Shown one piece after another: positions 16,829-26,230 of a stretch of 64,000 nucleotides of DNA (position 1 is the stretch's first letter; each line of letters opens with the position of its first letter). Under the pieces are notes generated by a model. The model was not told the origin of the DNA. It was given only the letters and a program-made list of their open reading frames with translations, and did no database searches. Made by a program: the position numbers and the translations under genes. Source of the DNA: Gillisia sp. Hel_I_86 (GTDB lineage: Bacteria > Bacteroidota > Bacteroidia > Flavobacteriales > Flavobacteriaceae); the NCBI RefSeq assembly GCF_007827275.1, contig NZ_VISE01000001.1:2976001-3040000 (forward strand), written 5' to 3'.

Positions 16829-17761
16829 ATGAAAATTTTGAAAGTATTATTGATGAGCATCGGATTTATAAGTGTTTGTGCAATAAGCATTCAGGCAGTC
16901 CAAGATGGTCCAGAAGCTGAACTTATGGCAGGTTCAAAAACAAAGGTTGTTGGGGAACATTATGCAATTTATGCTTTACCAATGCCTGAAAATTTAAATT
17001 TTGCGGGGGAGCCCGTACCTATTGAGAACCCTGATATCTATGAAAGGATGGATAGGGAATTGTTGGTAAATACTTATTGGCAATCGAATGCTTTATTGTT
17101 ATTAAAGCGGGCCAATAAATATTTTCCGGTAATAGAACCTATCCTTGCCGAGTATGATGTTCCAAATGATTTTAAATATTTAGCAGTTATAGAAAGTGGG
17201 CTTACTCAGGCTGTTTCCCCTGCGCGAGCAGTTGGTTTTTGGCAAATTCTGGAAGGGACAGGAAAAGATTTTAAACTTGAGATCAATGATAATGTGGATG
17301 AGCGGTACCATATTGAAAAATCTACCCGAGTGGCTTGTGAGTATTTAAAAAAATCCAAAGAAAAGTTTGGTACTTGGACGATGGCTGCAGCAGCCTATAA
17401 TGCTGGAAATGCAGGAATGATAAGACAGTTGGAGAGACAAGATGCGAGCAAGTATTATGATTTGTTGTTAGGGGAAGAAACTGGGCGCTATGTGTTTAGG
17501 ATCCTGGCTCTTAAAGAAATTATGAGCAATCCCCTAAAATATGGATTTAATTATAATGAAGATCAATTGTATAAGGATATTCCAACTTATAAGGTGAAAG
17601 TGGATACGGCTGTAACAGATTTTGCTGCGTTTGCTAAAGAAATGGATATTAATTATAAAATACTGAAGATCCACAATCCTTGGCTAAGGGATTCACATTT
17701 AAATAATAAGTCCGGTAAAACCTATTTTATAGATATCCCCGAGAAAGGATACTACAAGTAA
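16829..17761 (+). CDS. Exported lytic murein transglycosylase (SLT domain)
   Basis: A 310-residue MltD-like enzyme that cleaves the MurNAc-GlcNAc bond of peptidoglycan in the periplasm. Residues 1-23 form a signal peptide. The lysozyme-like SLT domain spans about 105-240. Catalytic Glu122 lies in YLAVIESGLTQAVSP, followed by AVGFWQI and AAAAYNAGNAGM, the conserved SLT motifs. The C-terminal 50 residues (YKVKVDTAVTDFAAFAKEMD) look like a single degenerate LysM. Family members often have several LysM repeats, so this is a short form. It ends 20 bases before a strong shared terminator. Confidence 0.9.
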   Translation: MKILKVLLMSIGFISVCAISIQAVQDGPEAELMAGSKTKVVGEHYAIYALPMPENLNFAGEPVPIENPDIYERMDRELLVNTYWQSNALLLLKRANKYFPVIEPILAEYDVPNDFKYLAVIESGLTQAVSPARAVGFWQILEGTGKDFKLEINDNVDERYHIEKSTRVACEYLKKSKEKFGTWTMAAAAYNAGNAGMIRQLERQDASKYYDLLLGEETGRYVFRILALKEIMSNPLKYGFNYNEDQLYKDIPTYKVKVDTAVTDFAAFAKEMDINYKILKIHNPWLRDSHLNNKSGKTYFIDIPEKGYYK

Positions 17762-17781
17762 ATAGGGAATTCATTTAAAAC

Positions 17782-17817
17782 AAAGAAGCTGCACATTGTT
17801 AAATGTGCAGCTTCTTT
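17782..17817. terminator. Bidirectional terminator between convergent genes
   Basis: A perfect 16-bp stem, AAAGAAGCTGCACATT (17782-17797) with AATGTGCAGCTTCTTT (17802-17817), loop GTTA. It serves the transglycosylase gene on the left and the thioredoxin-like gene on the right. Confidence 0.85.
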
Positions 17818-17838
17818 AATCTGCAAATAACCCATACA

Positions 17839-18555
17839 TTAATTAGTTGCAACAGTTTCTTGATTCGTGCTGTATTTTTTATTGCCCAATAAGTGATTGG
17901 CAATACCGTCGTACATCGAAGTGTAGTTTAAGTCGAAAGACTCTTCAAAACTTTTGTTTAAAGCGTGTGTAACCCCTCTTCTTACATCCAAGACCATTTT
18001 GTCCTTGTCCAATAAAAAAGTGGTTGGTAAACCCAGAGAATGCTTTAGCTTGCTTACAACATGCGCGTCCCTGTTGTTTAATTCATTTACATATAGTACT
18101 GTAATATTCTTGTTATATGATTTTGCCATCTTCTTTGTTGTTTTTTGATCATCCCAAAAAAGGATCACAAAATCAATTTCATCACTGTACTTATTGGCAA
18201 GTTCATTAATTGCCGGAATTTCCCCTTCGGTAGTTACGCACCAAGAGGCATATGTTATAAGATACGTGGGTTTTTTGAAATCGTATAAAGAAACCTCTTT
18301 ACTGTTAAGCTGATTAAATTGAAAGTTGTTCATATAACTTCCGTTTAAACCATATTCCACTAAAGAATCGAAAAGTCTAGTAGCTTCTTTATAATCCCGT
18401 CGGCTATAGGCATTTTCTGCATTGGATTCATATTTTGGAAGATGCAAGCTAAGGGCATCAGAAAAGAAAATTTTATTTTCTTCCTGTTGAGCGAAAATTG
18501 GAGAAACCAATAGAAGTAAACTTAATAGAGGTAATAGTTTTATCATTCGATGCAT
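17839..18555 (-). CDS. Exported thioredoxin-fold protein lacking the resolving cysteine
   Basis: A 238-residue periplasmic protein. A signal peptide (about residues 1-22, ending in IFAQ) precedes a helical region and a thioredoxin/redoxin fold from about residue 85. The active site that would be WCxxC reads SWCVTT: only the first Cys is kept. The cis-Pro motif GLPTTFLLD is intact. It therefore cannot act as an ordinary dithiol oxidoreductase, but could be a monothiol or binding protein. ATG 18555 and a second ATG three codons later (MIKLLPLL) are both possible starts. A single gene. Confidence 0.75.
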   Translation of the reverse strand: MHRMIKLLPLLSLLLLVSPIFAQQEENKIFFSDALSLHLPKYESNAENAYSRRDYKEATRLFDSLVEYGLNGSYMNNFQFNQLNSKEVSLYDFKKPTYLITYASWCVTTEGEIPAINELANKYSDEIDFVILFWDDQKTTKKMAKSYNKNITVLYVNELNNRDAHVVSKLKHSLGLPTTFLLDKDKMVLDVRRGVTHALNKSFEESFDLNYTSMYDGIANHLLGNKKYSTNQETVATN

Positions 18556-18681
18556 TTACACTTACAATATCAAAGGTATGGTAGATGTAGAAGACAGCGA
18601 AACTTTATCGCCAAAGAGTACGTATATTAGTTAAAGTGCGTATTTGAAAAGTTATGCCCTAAGTTATTAACACTTATGGGT

Positions 18682-19197
18682 TTATATTTTTTTCATTTGC
18701 TGTTTCATCATGGTTATTTGCTCTTTCAACATTCCATGTTTATCCAATTTTTTAGCTTCGGTAAGAAGCATTTGAGCCTCTCTTTTTCTTCTTTTTGTCA
18801 TGGCTATTCCGGCAAGATTTAATTTTGCCATGGCAAGGTCTTGATCCATAGCCAAACCTAATTTGATCGCTTTTTTGAAATATTTTTCAGCCTTGGTGAT
18901 ATTGGTTTGAGAAAGCATCAATCCGTTTAAGTACCAATAATAACCTTGCTGTTTTTGAGTTAAGGCTGTTTCTGGATCTTTTATCTTATCCAGCCATTTT
19001 TTTGCCCCAGGGAAATCTTGTTTCCGAAGTCTTAAAAATGCCATCAAGATCATTTCGTTCTTAAAATATAGGAATATGAAAATTAGCCCTAATAGAACAA
19101 ACATTATTCCGTTGCCTATGTGACCTTCAATAAATTGCCAGATAGAGGCAATAAAGACGATTCCGGCTAATATTAATTTGAAATTTTTATTGAACAT
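18682..19197 (-). CDS. Two-span membrane protein with TPR-like C-terminal half
   Basis: A 171-residue protein. Two membrane spans lie at about residues 8-25 and 29-47. A soluble helical part follows with TPR-like repeats (LTQKQQGYYWYLNGLMLSQT, KAEKYFKKAIKLGLAMDQDL, AKLNLAGIAMTKRRKREAQM). No catalytic motif. Flavobacterial homologues are known only as TPR or DUF2892-like proteins. It is transcribed away from rpmH, and its start is 65 bases from the rpmH promoter. Function unknown; protein scaffolding at the membrane is a guess from fold only. Confidence 0.65.
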   Translation of the reverse strand: MFNKNFKLILAGIVFIASIWQFIEGHIGNGIMFVLLGLIFIFLYFKNEMILMAFLRLRKQDFPGAKKWLDKIKDPETALTQKQQGYYWYLNGLMLSQTNITKAEKYFKKAIKLGLAMDQDLAMAKLNLAGIAMTKRRKREAQMLLTEAKKLDKHGMLKEQITMMKQQMKKI

Positions 19198-19262
19198 GAG
19201 TTTCCTATTTTTTGAGAGCGCAAAGTTACTAAAAACAATTGGAAATTATTTCAATTTTGTTT

Positions 19263-19292
19263 TTGGAAGATATAGAAGTCTTTGTATATTTG
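19263..19292 (+). promoter_or_regulatory. Promoter of rpmH
   Basis: TTG at 19263-19265, 19-base spacer, TATATTTG at 19285-19292. The transcript would start near 19299, about 63 bases before the ATG. Confidence 0.65.
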
Positions 19293-19361
19293 CCCGCAGT
19301 TTTAGAGATAGGTCTAAACTAGTTAAACCAAGAATTCCACAGAAGATTAAAGATAATTAAA

Positions 19362-19520
19362 ATGAAAAGAACATTTCAACCATCTAAGAGAAAAAGAAAA
19401 AACAAACACGGATTTAGGGAGCGCATGGCGAGTGTGAATGGCAGAAAGGTGTTGGCGAGAAGACGTGCCAAGGGTAGAAAGAAAATATCTGTATCTTCAG
19501 AAACTAGACACAAACACTAG
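19362..19520 (+). CDS. rpmH: 50S ribosomal protein L34
   Basis: A 52-residue, very basic protein of the large ribosomal subunit. The sequence opens [20 protein letters not shown] and contains [20 protein letters not shown], the near-invariant L34 core. The ATG at 19362 and stop at 19518-19520 give the standard length with a few extra C-terminal residues (SSETRHKH). It has its own promoter and terminator. In many bacteria rpmH lies next to rnpA and dnaA; here it does not, since carB follows. Confidence 0.97.
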   Translation: MKRTFQPSKRKRKNKHGFRERMASVNGRKVLARRRAKGRKKISVSSETRHKH

Positions 19521-19542
19521 TGAGAATTAGTATTTAAATAAC

Positions 19543-19576
19543 AAGGTGTTACTTTTATAAGTAACGCCTTTTTTTA
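19543..19576 (+). terminator. Intrinsic terminator of rpmH
   Basis: AAGGTGTTACTT (19543-19554) pairs with AAGTAACGCCTT (19559-19570), with one G-U pair, followed by TTTTT. The loop is TTAT. Confidence 0.85.
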
Positions 19577-19624
19577 TATCTAAGTTTCTCCTAGTATTAT
19601 ATAACTCTTAAATTCCACTTTAAA

Positions 19625-22477
19625 ATGCCCAAAAACAGCCAGCTTAAATGTGTTTTATTAATCGGTTCTGGACCAATTGTGATTGGTCAAGCTTGTGAGT
19701 TTGATTATGCAGGTGCCCAATCCCTTAAATCGCTTATGGAGGAGGGGATTGAAACCGTGCTTATCAATTCCAATCCGGCAACAATTATGACCGACCCCGC
19801 AATGGCCGATCATGTATATTTATTGCCTCTTACAACAAAATCCATTGTAGAAATCCTTAAGAAACATCCAAATATAGATGCAGTGCTGCCTACAATGGGA
19901 GGACAAACTGCATTAAACCTTTGTATCGAAGCAGATGAAAAAGGGATTTGGAAAGATTTTGGTGTAAAACTTATTGGGGTAGATATAGACGCAATTAATA
20001 TCACTGAAGATAGGGAGAAGTTCAAGCAGCTAATGGGCAGGATCGATGTGCCAGTTGCACCTGCTAAGACTGTTACCTCATATCTTCAAGGGAAAGAGGT
20101 GGCGCAGGAATTTGGTTTTCCTTTGGTTATACGTGCTTCTTTCACCTTAGGGGGAAGTGGTGCCGCCTTTGTTCATAGAGCCGAAGATTTTGATGAGCTT
20201 CTTACTCGCGGATTGGAAGCTTCGCCAATTCATGAGGTTTTAATAGATAAAGCCTTACTTGGTTGGAAGGAATACGAATTAGAGCTTCTTAGGGATAAAA
20301 ACGACAATGTTGTAATTATTTGTTCTATTGAAAACATGGATCCAATGGGAATCCATACGGGAGATTCAATTACGGTTGCACCCGCGATGACTTTGAGTGA
20401 TGTCACTTTTCAGAAAATGAGGGATCTTGCCATCAAGATGATGCGTAAAATTGGTAATTTTTCCGGGGGGTGTAATGTGCAATTTGCAGTAAGTCCAGAT
20501 GAAAATGAAGACATTATTGCCATCGAGATAAACCCAAGGGTTTCAAGATCTTCAGCTTTGGCATCGAAAGCAACGGGTTATCCCATTGCAAAGATCGCTA
20601 CTAAGTTGGCTATTGGATTTACGTTGGATGAATTGGAGAACCAGATCACCAAATCTACTTCTGCATTATTCGAGCCGACTTTAGATTATGTAATCGTAAA
20701 AATTCCGCGTTGGAATTTCGATAAATTTGAAGGAAGTGATCGTACGTTAGGACTTCAAATGAAATCTGTAGGGGAGGTGATGGGAATTGGAAGATCTTTC
20801 CAAGAAGCTTTGCATAAAGCCACCCAATCTTTGGAAATAAAAAGAAATGGACTGGGAGCCGATGGGAAGAGCTATACAAATTACAATCAAATCATAGATA
20901 AACTGACTCATGCGAGTTGGGATCGGGTGTTCGTGATTTATGATGCAATCCAGATAGGAATTCCATTGAGCAGAATCCATGAGATTACCAAAATAGATAT
21001 GTGGTTCCTAAAGCAATACGAGGAATTATATGCCTTAGAAGTAGAAATTTCTAAATTCAATATAGGCACGTTGCCTAAAGATTTATTGTTGGAAGCTAAA
21101 CAAAAAGGTTTTGCAGATAGACAAATCGCACATATGCTTAAATGTTTGGAAAGTCAGGTTTATAATAGGCGCGATGAACTGAACATTAACCGAATCTTTA
21201 AATTGGTAGATACTTGTGCTGCCGAATTTAAAGCGGAAACACCTTATTATTATTCCACTTTTGAAGCCGAAATTGAAATGGCAGATGGAACTAGGTACGT
21301 AGACAATGAGAGTAAGGTAAGCGATAAAAAGAAAATAGTAGTTCTAGGATCTGGTCCAAACAGAATTGGTCAAGGAATAGAATTCGATTATAGTTGTGTG
21401 CATGGGGTTCTAGCTGCTTCAGAATGTGGGTACGAGACCATAATGATCAACTGTAACCCAGAGACTGTTTCCACAGATTTTGATGTTGCCGATAAGTTAT
21501 ATTTTGAACCGGTCTTCTGGGAACATATCTACGATATTATAAGACATGAGAAACCAGAAGGTGTAATTGTTCAATTAGGTGGGCAAACAGCCCTTAAATT
21601 GGCTGAGAAATTGGATAGATATGGGATCAAAGTAATTGGAACCAGTTTTCAATCTTTGGATCTAGCAGAAGACAGGGGCAGTTTTTCTAAACTGTTGAAA
21701 GAAAATGATATTCCATTCCCAGAATTTGGAGTTGCTGAAACTGCCGATGAAGCTTTGGCAATAGCAGACGAGCTTGATTTCCCGATATTGGTAAGACCTT
21801 CTTACGTTTTGGGAGGACAAGGAATGAAGATCGTGATCAACAAAAAGGAATTGGAAGAACATGTGGTAGATCTTCTTAGAAAGATCCCAAATAACAAACT
21901 GCTTTTAGATCATTATTTAGATGGCGCGATAGAAGCTGAAGCAGATGCTATTTGCGATGGTGAAAATGTGTATATCATCGGGATCATGGAGCATATAGAG
22001 CCATGTGGGGTTCATTCCGGAGATTCCAATGCCTTACTTCCTCCTTTTAACTTGGGAGATCTGGTAATGCAACAAATAAAAGATCACACTCATAAAATAG
22101 CATTGGCTTTAAATACGGTTGGACTAATCAATATTCAATTCGCTATCAAGGATGATGTTGTGTATATCATAGAAGCCAATCCCAGAGCCTCTCGTACAGT
22201 TCCTTTTATTGCGAAAGCGTATGGGGAACCTTATGTGAATTATGCAACTAAGGTAATGCTGGGAGAAAAGAAAGTTACAGATTTCGATTTTAATCCGAAA
22301 TTGAATGGATACGCGATTAAACAACCGGTTTTTTCTTTCGATAAGTTCCATAATGTGAATAAACAATTAGGCCCGGAAATGAAGAGTACCGGAGAAAGTA
22401 TCCTTTTTATAGACAGTTTAAAAGATGATGTTTTTTATGATCTGTACGCAAGAAGAAAAATGTATTTGAGTAAATAA
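19625..22477 (+). CDS. carB: Carbamoyl-phosphate synthase large subunit, short form
   Basis: The 950-residue synthetase subunit makes carbamoyl phosphate from glutamine-derived ammonia, bicarbonate and 2 ATP for pyrimidine and arginine synthesis. Two homologous ATP-grasp halves are seen: GSGPIVIGQACEFDYAG at the N-terminus and GSGPNRIGQGIEFDYS near residue 575. Substrate-binding segments EINPRVSRSSALASKATGYP and EANPRASRTVPFIAKAYG occur once in each half. The usual CarB is about 1,070 residues; here it ends after LFIDSLKDDVFYDLYARRKM, so the C-terminal MGS-like allosteric domain (UMP/ornithine site) is absent. A terminator follows the stop, so this is not a frameshift. Confidence 0.95.
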   Translation: MPKNSQLKCVLLIGSGPIVIGQACEFDYAGAQSLKSLMEEGIETVLINSNPATIMTDPAMADHVYLLPLTTKSIVEILKKHPNIDAVLPTMGGQTALNLCIEADEKGIWKDFGVKLIGVDIDAINITEDREKFKQLMGRIDVPVAPAKTVTSYLQGKEVAQEFGFPLVIRASFTLGGSGAAFVHRAEDFDELLTRGLEASPIHEVLIDKALLGWKEYELELLRDKNDNVVIICSIENMDPMGIHTGDSITVAPAMTLSDVTFQKMRDLAIKMMRKIGNFSGGCNVQFAVSPDENEDIIAIEINPRVSRSSALASKATGYPIAKIATKLAIGFTLDELENQITKSTSALFEPTLDYVIVKIPRWNFDKFEGSDRTLGLQMKSVGEVMGIGRSFQEALHKATQSLEIKRNGLGADGKSYTNYNQIIDKLTHASWDRVFVIYDAIQIGIPLSRIHEITKIDMWFLKQYEELYALEVEISKFNIGTLPKDLLLEAKQKGFADRQIAHMLKCLESQVYNRRDELNINRIFKLVDTCAAEFKAETPYYYSTFEAEIEMADGTRYVDNESKVSDKKKIVVLGSGPNRIGQGIEFDYSCVHGVLAASECGYETIMINCNPETVSTDFDVADKLYFEPVFWEHIYDIIRHEKPEGVIVQLGGQTALKLAEKLDRYGIKVIGTSFQSLDLAEDRGSFSKLLKENDIPFPEFGVAETADEALAIADELDFPILVRPSYVLGGQGMKIVINKKELEEHVVDLLRKIPNNKLLLDHYLDGAIEAEADAICDGENVYIIGIMEHIEPCGVHSGDSNALLPPFNLGDLVMQQIKDHTHKIALALNTVGLINIQFAIKDDVVYIIEANPRASRTVPFIAKAYGEPYVNYATKVMLGEKKVTDFDFNPKLNGYAIKQPVFSFDKFHNVNKQLGPEMKSTGESILFIDSLKDDVFYDLYARRKMYLSK

Positions 22478-22523
22478 AAGGGACTATCTCTTAAAGTGTG
22501 TAAGTTTATTATGAGATAGTCCT

Positions 22524-22552
22524 AGCCTCCTTAATTTAAGGAGGCTTCTTTA
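22524..22552 (+). terminator. Intrinsic terminator of carB
   Basis: AGCCTCCTT (22524-22532) and AAGGAGGCT (22538-22546) form a 9-bp stem, followed by TCTTT. A longer-loop stem, GGACTATCTC with GAGATAGTCC, lies just upstream, at about 22482-22522. Confidence 0.75.
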
Positions 22553-22647
22553 ATCCCTCATTGAGGGTTTAATTCCCCGAGGCTTGCCTCGGATTTTTAA
22601 AAATATTTTCCAATACATACCTCGTGGGCTTGCCCACGAGGTTCTTG
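22550..22647. repeat. Family 4 REP-like element, full copy
   Basis: The blocks run in order: TTAATCCCTCATTGAGGGTT, then AATTCCCCGAGGCTTGCCTCGG, then TTTTTAAAAATATTTTC, then ACCTCGTGGGCTTGCCCACGAGG. Three separate hairpins can form. This is the least degraded copy and can serve as the family reference. Confidence 0.75.
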
Positions 22648-22668
22648 GTCACGATATTTTAAAGTTAA

Positions 22669-23067
22669 CTATGCTACACTTTCATGCAACAACTCCTTTA
22701 ACGTTTCCAGTGTTATAGGTTTAACAATATAGTTATTTACATTATCGTACTCTTTGGCTTTTTCAACATCGGTGGGATCTACAGAGGAGGTAATTATATA
22801 AATAGTGATTTTTTTCTGGGTTTTGATCTTTGTAAACTCATCCAAGAACTGCCATCCATCCATAATGGGCATGTTAAGATCCAATAAAATGATATCTGGT
22901 AATTTTTCCCCTGCTTTTATTATGGATTTAAGATTTGTAAGAGCTTCTTCTCCATTGTGGAATATCATAAAAGCTGTACAAAAATCTGCATATTGCATAA
23001 TCTTCTTCGCCCCAAATACAAAAACGGGATCATCGTCTATGATGCAGGCTATATCAATTTTCTTCAT
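22669..23067 (-). CDS. Single-domain response regulator (receiver only)
   Basis: A 132-residue CheY-like receiver with no output domain. The acidic pocket is Asp11-13 (IIDDDP), the phosphoacceptor is Asp63 in LLDLNMPIMDGW, the switch Thr/Ser is at 93-94, and Lys116 lies in VKPIT. It is the third gene of the locus: its first codons overlap the last 14 bases of the histidine kinase gene, so translation is coupled. It resembles the Rcp1-type receivers that accept phosphate from cytoplasmic PAS or phytochrome kinases. The onward partner is unknown. Confidence 0.88.
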   Translation of the reverse strand: MKKIDIACIIDDDPVFVFGAKKIMQYADFCTAFMIFHNGEEALTNLKSIIKAGEKLPDIILLDLNMPIMDGWQFLDEFTKIKTQKKITIYIITSSVDPTDVEKAKEYDNVNNYIVKPITLETLKELLHESVA

Positions 23068-26000
23068 GTTTCAAATATAATTTAAATAGGGTTCCTTTGT
23101 CTACTTCACTTTCCAACTTGATTCTGCCGCCAATGGATTCTATCTGATTTTTGGTGATAAATAAGCCAATCCCTCTAGAGTCCTTGTTTTTATGAAAGGT
23201 TTTGTACATCCCAAAGATTTTTGCTTTGTGCTTTTTTAAATCGATGCCCAGTCCATTATCTTCAATACTTATCACTACATATTCTTCTTCAATTTTGGAA
23301 TCTAACTTTACAAAAGAGTCCCTTTCAAGAGATCTATATTTAATCCCATTGGTCAAGAAATTTAGAACAATGCTATCTAGATAGGCTTGTAAACCCAATA
23401 CATTATGCTCGGGATCTATATTGTTTATAATCTCTACCTCAGCTTCATTAGCAATTCCTGCAACGTTACGGATGGATTGAACAGTGGTTTTATAGATATT
23501 GATAGGGATTAAACTTTCATCTATATTTGTATTTATTAAAACCACTTCATTAAGATGTGCAATTGTCTCTTTTAGATTATCTGAAGCCATTTTCAGCATA
23601 CTCATGATTTCATTCTCATTCGCATCTGGATAATCTTGTAGGAATAGCATTAAGAGCATATCGAAATTCCCTGAATGAGATCTTAAATTATGAGAGACGA
23701 TATGTGCAAAATTCTTTAATCGTTCATTTTGATCACTGGTTACTGCCAATAATGATTTTATTTCCTTTTCTGCCCTCTTAATTTCTGTGATCTCCGCTGC
23801 AACTCCTAAATATCCAATTATAGTATCCTTATCTTTCACCGGCGTCACAGTAAGCTGCACTGGAAAATGCATCCCATCTTTTCGTACATATGTCCATTCC
23901 CTGGTATCATGACGACCTCTATTGGCTAAGGCAGTGAAAATCTCAAAATTCTCAATGTTTTCATTTAATTCTTCAGAAAGCTCCTTTCCTCTTTTTATGA
24001 TCTCTTTTTTCAAGTGGACTTTAACTGGCGATTCCTTTCCAATCATTTCTTCTTTCGAATACCCTAATAAATTCTCAGCTCCTCTATTAAAAGTGGTTAT
24101 TGTCCCTTCAATATCTGTTCCTATAATACTTACGTGTGTACTGGAATCTAAAATTGCTTCTAGTTTGGCTAGTGTTTCTTGAAGTTTTTGAGCGGCTATT
24201 TTCCTCGGGGTAATGTCGGTAATTTGACCAATAAAATATAAAGGGCTTCCATCATCATTTTTAACTACCGAAACAGACATAATTACATGGACAAAAGATC
24301 CATTTTTATGAATAAATCTATGCTCATTATGTAAATAGGATTTATTACCTGATATAAATTCTTTTAATAAAAGTACATTCTTGGCAATATCATCTTTATG
24401 AGTAATATCAAATACATTTAAGCCAAGTAATTCCTCTTTTGTGTAACCAACTATTTTGCTGAGCTGATCATTTACTTCCATCCATGCGGTATGTTCATTA
24501 AGGATTGCCATACCAATAGCTGCATTTTCAAAATTACCACGAAAGGCAGCTTCACTTATTTTAAGTTTTTGTTCGGTCTTCTTAATATTGGTGACGTCTT
24601 GCATTGCTACCACTGCGCCAAATACATTTCCATCTTCCCCCACAAGTTGGGATCCAGTAGCTATAATACTACGGTTACTTCCCTTTGTTGGAGCAATTAT
24701 AAATTCTTTATTGGTTACCTCTCCGGTATATAATGCTTGAATTAATGGGATTTCTTCCATTTTTAATGGGGTTTTCCCATCTACATGAAATAGCCCATAA
24801 TGATTGGAAAACTCTGACGAAGGAATCGGTTTAGCCGGTAAGCCATGCCATTCTTTGGTAGCATTATTGAATAAGGTGAGATTTCCTTCGCGATCACAGG
24901 AAACCACCCCAACCTCTATCGTATTTAAAATAGTTTCGAGTAAGGTTTGCCGTTCATGGTTTAATCTCTCTGCTTCTTTCCTTTTTTGAATATCTTGAAA
25001 AAGACCATATAAGCGTTTACATTTTCCATTTTGAAATTCAGATATGCCGATGGCTCGTACCCATTTAAGGTTTCCTTTTGCTGTGATAATTTCAACTTCT
25101 ATATCATAATCTTCACCTTTAACCATTGCATTTTTCACGGAATTTTCTAAAAGATCCCTGTGTTTTCCCTTTGGGTAAAAATTTAATGCCTCTGCTAATA
25201 TGGGAGAAAAGTCTTCTGAAACTTCATGAATTTCTTTAGTTACATCACTCCATGTAACTTTATTTTTTATAAGATCCACCTCCCATGTCCCAATCATTGC
25301 GGCACGGTTGGATCTATCTAACAGATCTTGGTATTTTTCTAAAAGCAGTTCATGTTCTTTGCGCTTTGTAATGTCTTGGTGGCTACCCGTCATCCATTCT
25401 GGTTTGTCATCCTCGGTCCAGCTAACTACTTTCCCGCTGTCCTTTACCCAAATCCATTCTCCGGCTTTGTTTTTGAATCTTGATTCTATCTCATAATATT
25501 CCGTATTACCTAGAAAATGTTCTTGTAATAGTTTATTGGATCTATCATGATCGTCCGGGTGTGCGAATTTCTCCCAGGTATCCGAAGTGATTGGTTGGAT
25601 CTCTGCCAAGGTATAGCCCAAAATATTTGCCCATTTTTCGTTGAATATAGTTTCACCCGTTTGCACATTCCATTCCCAAGTACCAATGTTGGTACCATCA
25701 ATAATATGCTTAAGGCGTTTTATATTTTCTTGCCTTGCTTTCAGGTTTTCAGATCCATTTGCACAGGAAGTATTAGCTACTATAACCGCTGTTAAAATAT
25801 TTTCTGAATTCCGTATTCCAATTGCATTACAGTTAAAGCTAAAATTATGTCCTGTTTGCAGAGTATAGGAAACTTGTAATTTAACGGGATGTGAAAAATC
25901 CTTGAAATGGCTTTTTATGGCGCGCAATACCCTTTCGAGTTCCTGGGGCTTTAATATGTTGTTGGTAAAGAGCGTTTTAGGTTTACCTGTTTCGGAATCA

Positions 26001-26179
26001 AAGCCCAAGGAATTTAGGAGCTTTGGATCTATATAAATATCATTGGGTTTTTCCAATTCCAAGAACCAATACCCATTTATTGCAAAATCCTGAATAAAAT
26101 TAAAAACTGATTCTTCTGCTTGAATAATAGTATAAAGGGATTTTTTTAATACAGACATTAATGTAGGGGTTGTAAACAT
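23054..26179 (-). CDS. Soluble multi-PAS sensor histidine kinase
   Basis: A 1,041-residue kinase with no membrane span. I read about six PAS domains in series (roughly 15-130, 150-275, 280-405, 410-530, 535-665, 670-795), several ending in PAC-type boundaries such as GSHQDITKRKEHE and GQITDITPRKIA. The dimerisation domain has phosphoacceptor His830 in FAHIVSHNLRSHSGN; the HNLR form is common in flavobacterial PAS kinases. The ATPase domain shows LTNGIKYRS (N box), EDNGLGIDL (G1) and GIGLFITKNQ (G2). It is flanked by two receiver-only regulators. The ligand or cofactor (haem, flavin, redox) cannot be assigned. Confidence 0.88.
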   Translation of the reverse strand: MFTTPTLMSVLKKSLYTIIQAEESVFNFIQDFAINGYWFLELEKPNDIYIDPKLLNSLGFDSETGKPKTLFTNNILKPQELERVLRAIKSHFKDFSHPVKLQVSYTLQTGHNFSFNCNAIGIRNSENILTAVIVANTSCANGSENLKARQENIKRLKHIIDGTNIGTWEWNVQTGETIFNEKWANILGYTLAEIQPITSDTWEKFAHPDDHDRSNKLLQEHFLGNTEYYEIESRFKNKAGEWIWVKDSGKVVSWTEDDKPEWMTGSHQDITKRKEHELLLEKYQDLLDRSNRAAMIGTWEVDLIKNKVTWSDVTKEIHEVSEDFSPILAEALNFYPKGKHRDLLENSVKNAMVKGEDYDIEVEIITAKGNLKWVRAIGISEFQNGKCKRLYGLFQDIQKRKEAERLNHERQTLLETILNTIEVGVVSCDREGNLTLFNNATKEWHGLPAKPIPSSEFSNHYGLFHVDGKTPLKMEEIPLIQALYTGEVTNKEFIIAPTKGSNRSIIATGSQLVGEDGNVFGAVVAMQDVTNIKKTEQKLKISEAAFRGNFENAAIGMAILNEHTAWMEVNDQLSKIVGYTKEELLGLNVFDITHKDDIAKNVLLLKEFISGNKSYLHNEHRFIHKNGSFVHVIMSVSVVKNDDGSPLYFIGQITDITPRKIAAQKLQETLAKLEAILDSSTHVSIIGTDIEGTITTFNRGAENLLGYSKEEMIGKESPVKVHLKKEIIKRGKELSEELNENIENFEIFTALANRGRHDTREWTYVRKDGMHFPVQLTVTPVKDKDTIIGYLGVAAEITEIKRAEKEIKSLLAVTSDQNERLKNFAHIVSHNLRSHSGNFDMLLMLFLQDYPDANENEIMSMLKMASDNLKETIAHLNEVVLINTNIDESLIPINIYKTTVQSIRNVAGIANEAEVEIINNIDPEHNVLGLQAYLDSIVLNFLTNGIKYRSLERDSFVKLDSKIEEEYVVISIEDNGLGIDLKKHKAKIFGMYKTFHKNKDSRGIGLFITKNQIESIGGRIKLESEVDKGTLFKLYLKHEEN

Positions 26180-26230
26180 CGTTTATAACAAAATAAGATA
26201 GTATATCTTACATCTATGCACTAGCGTTCA

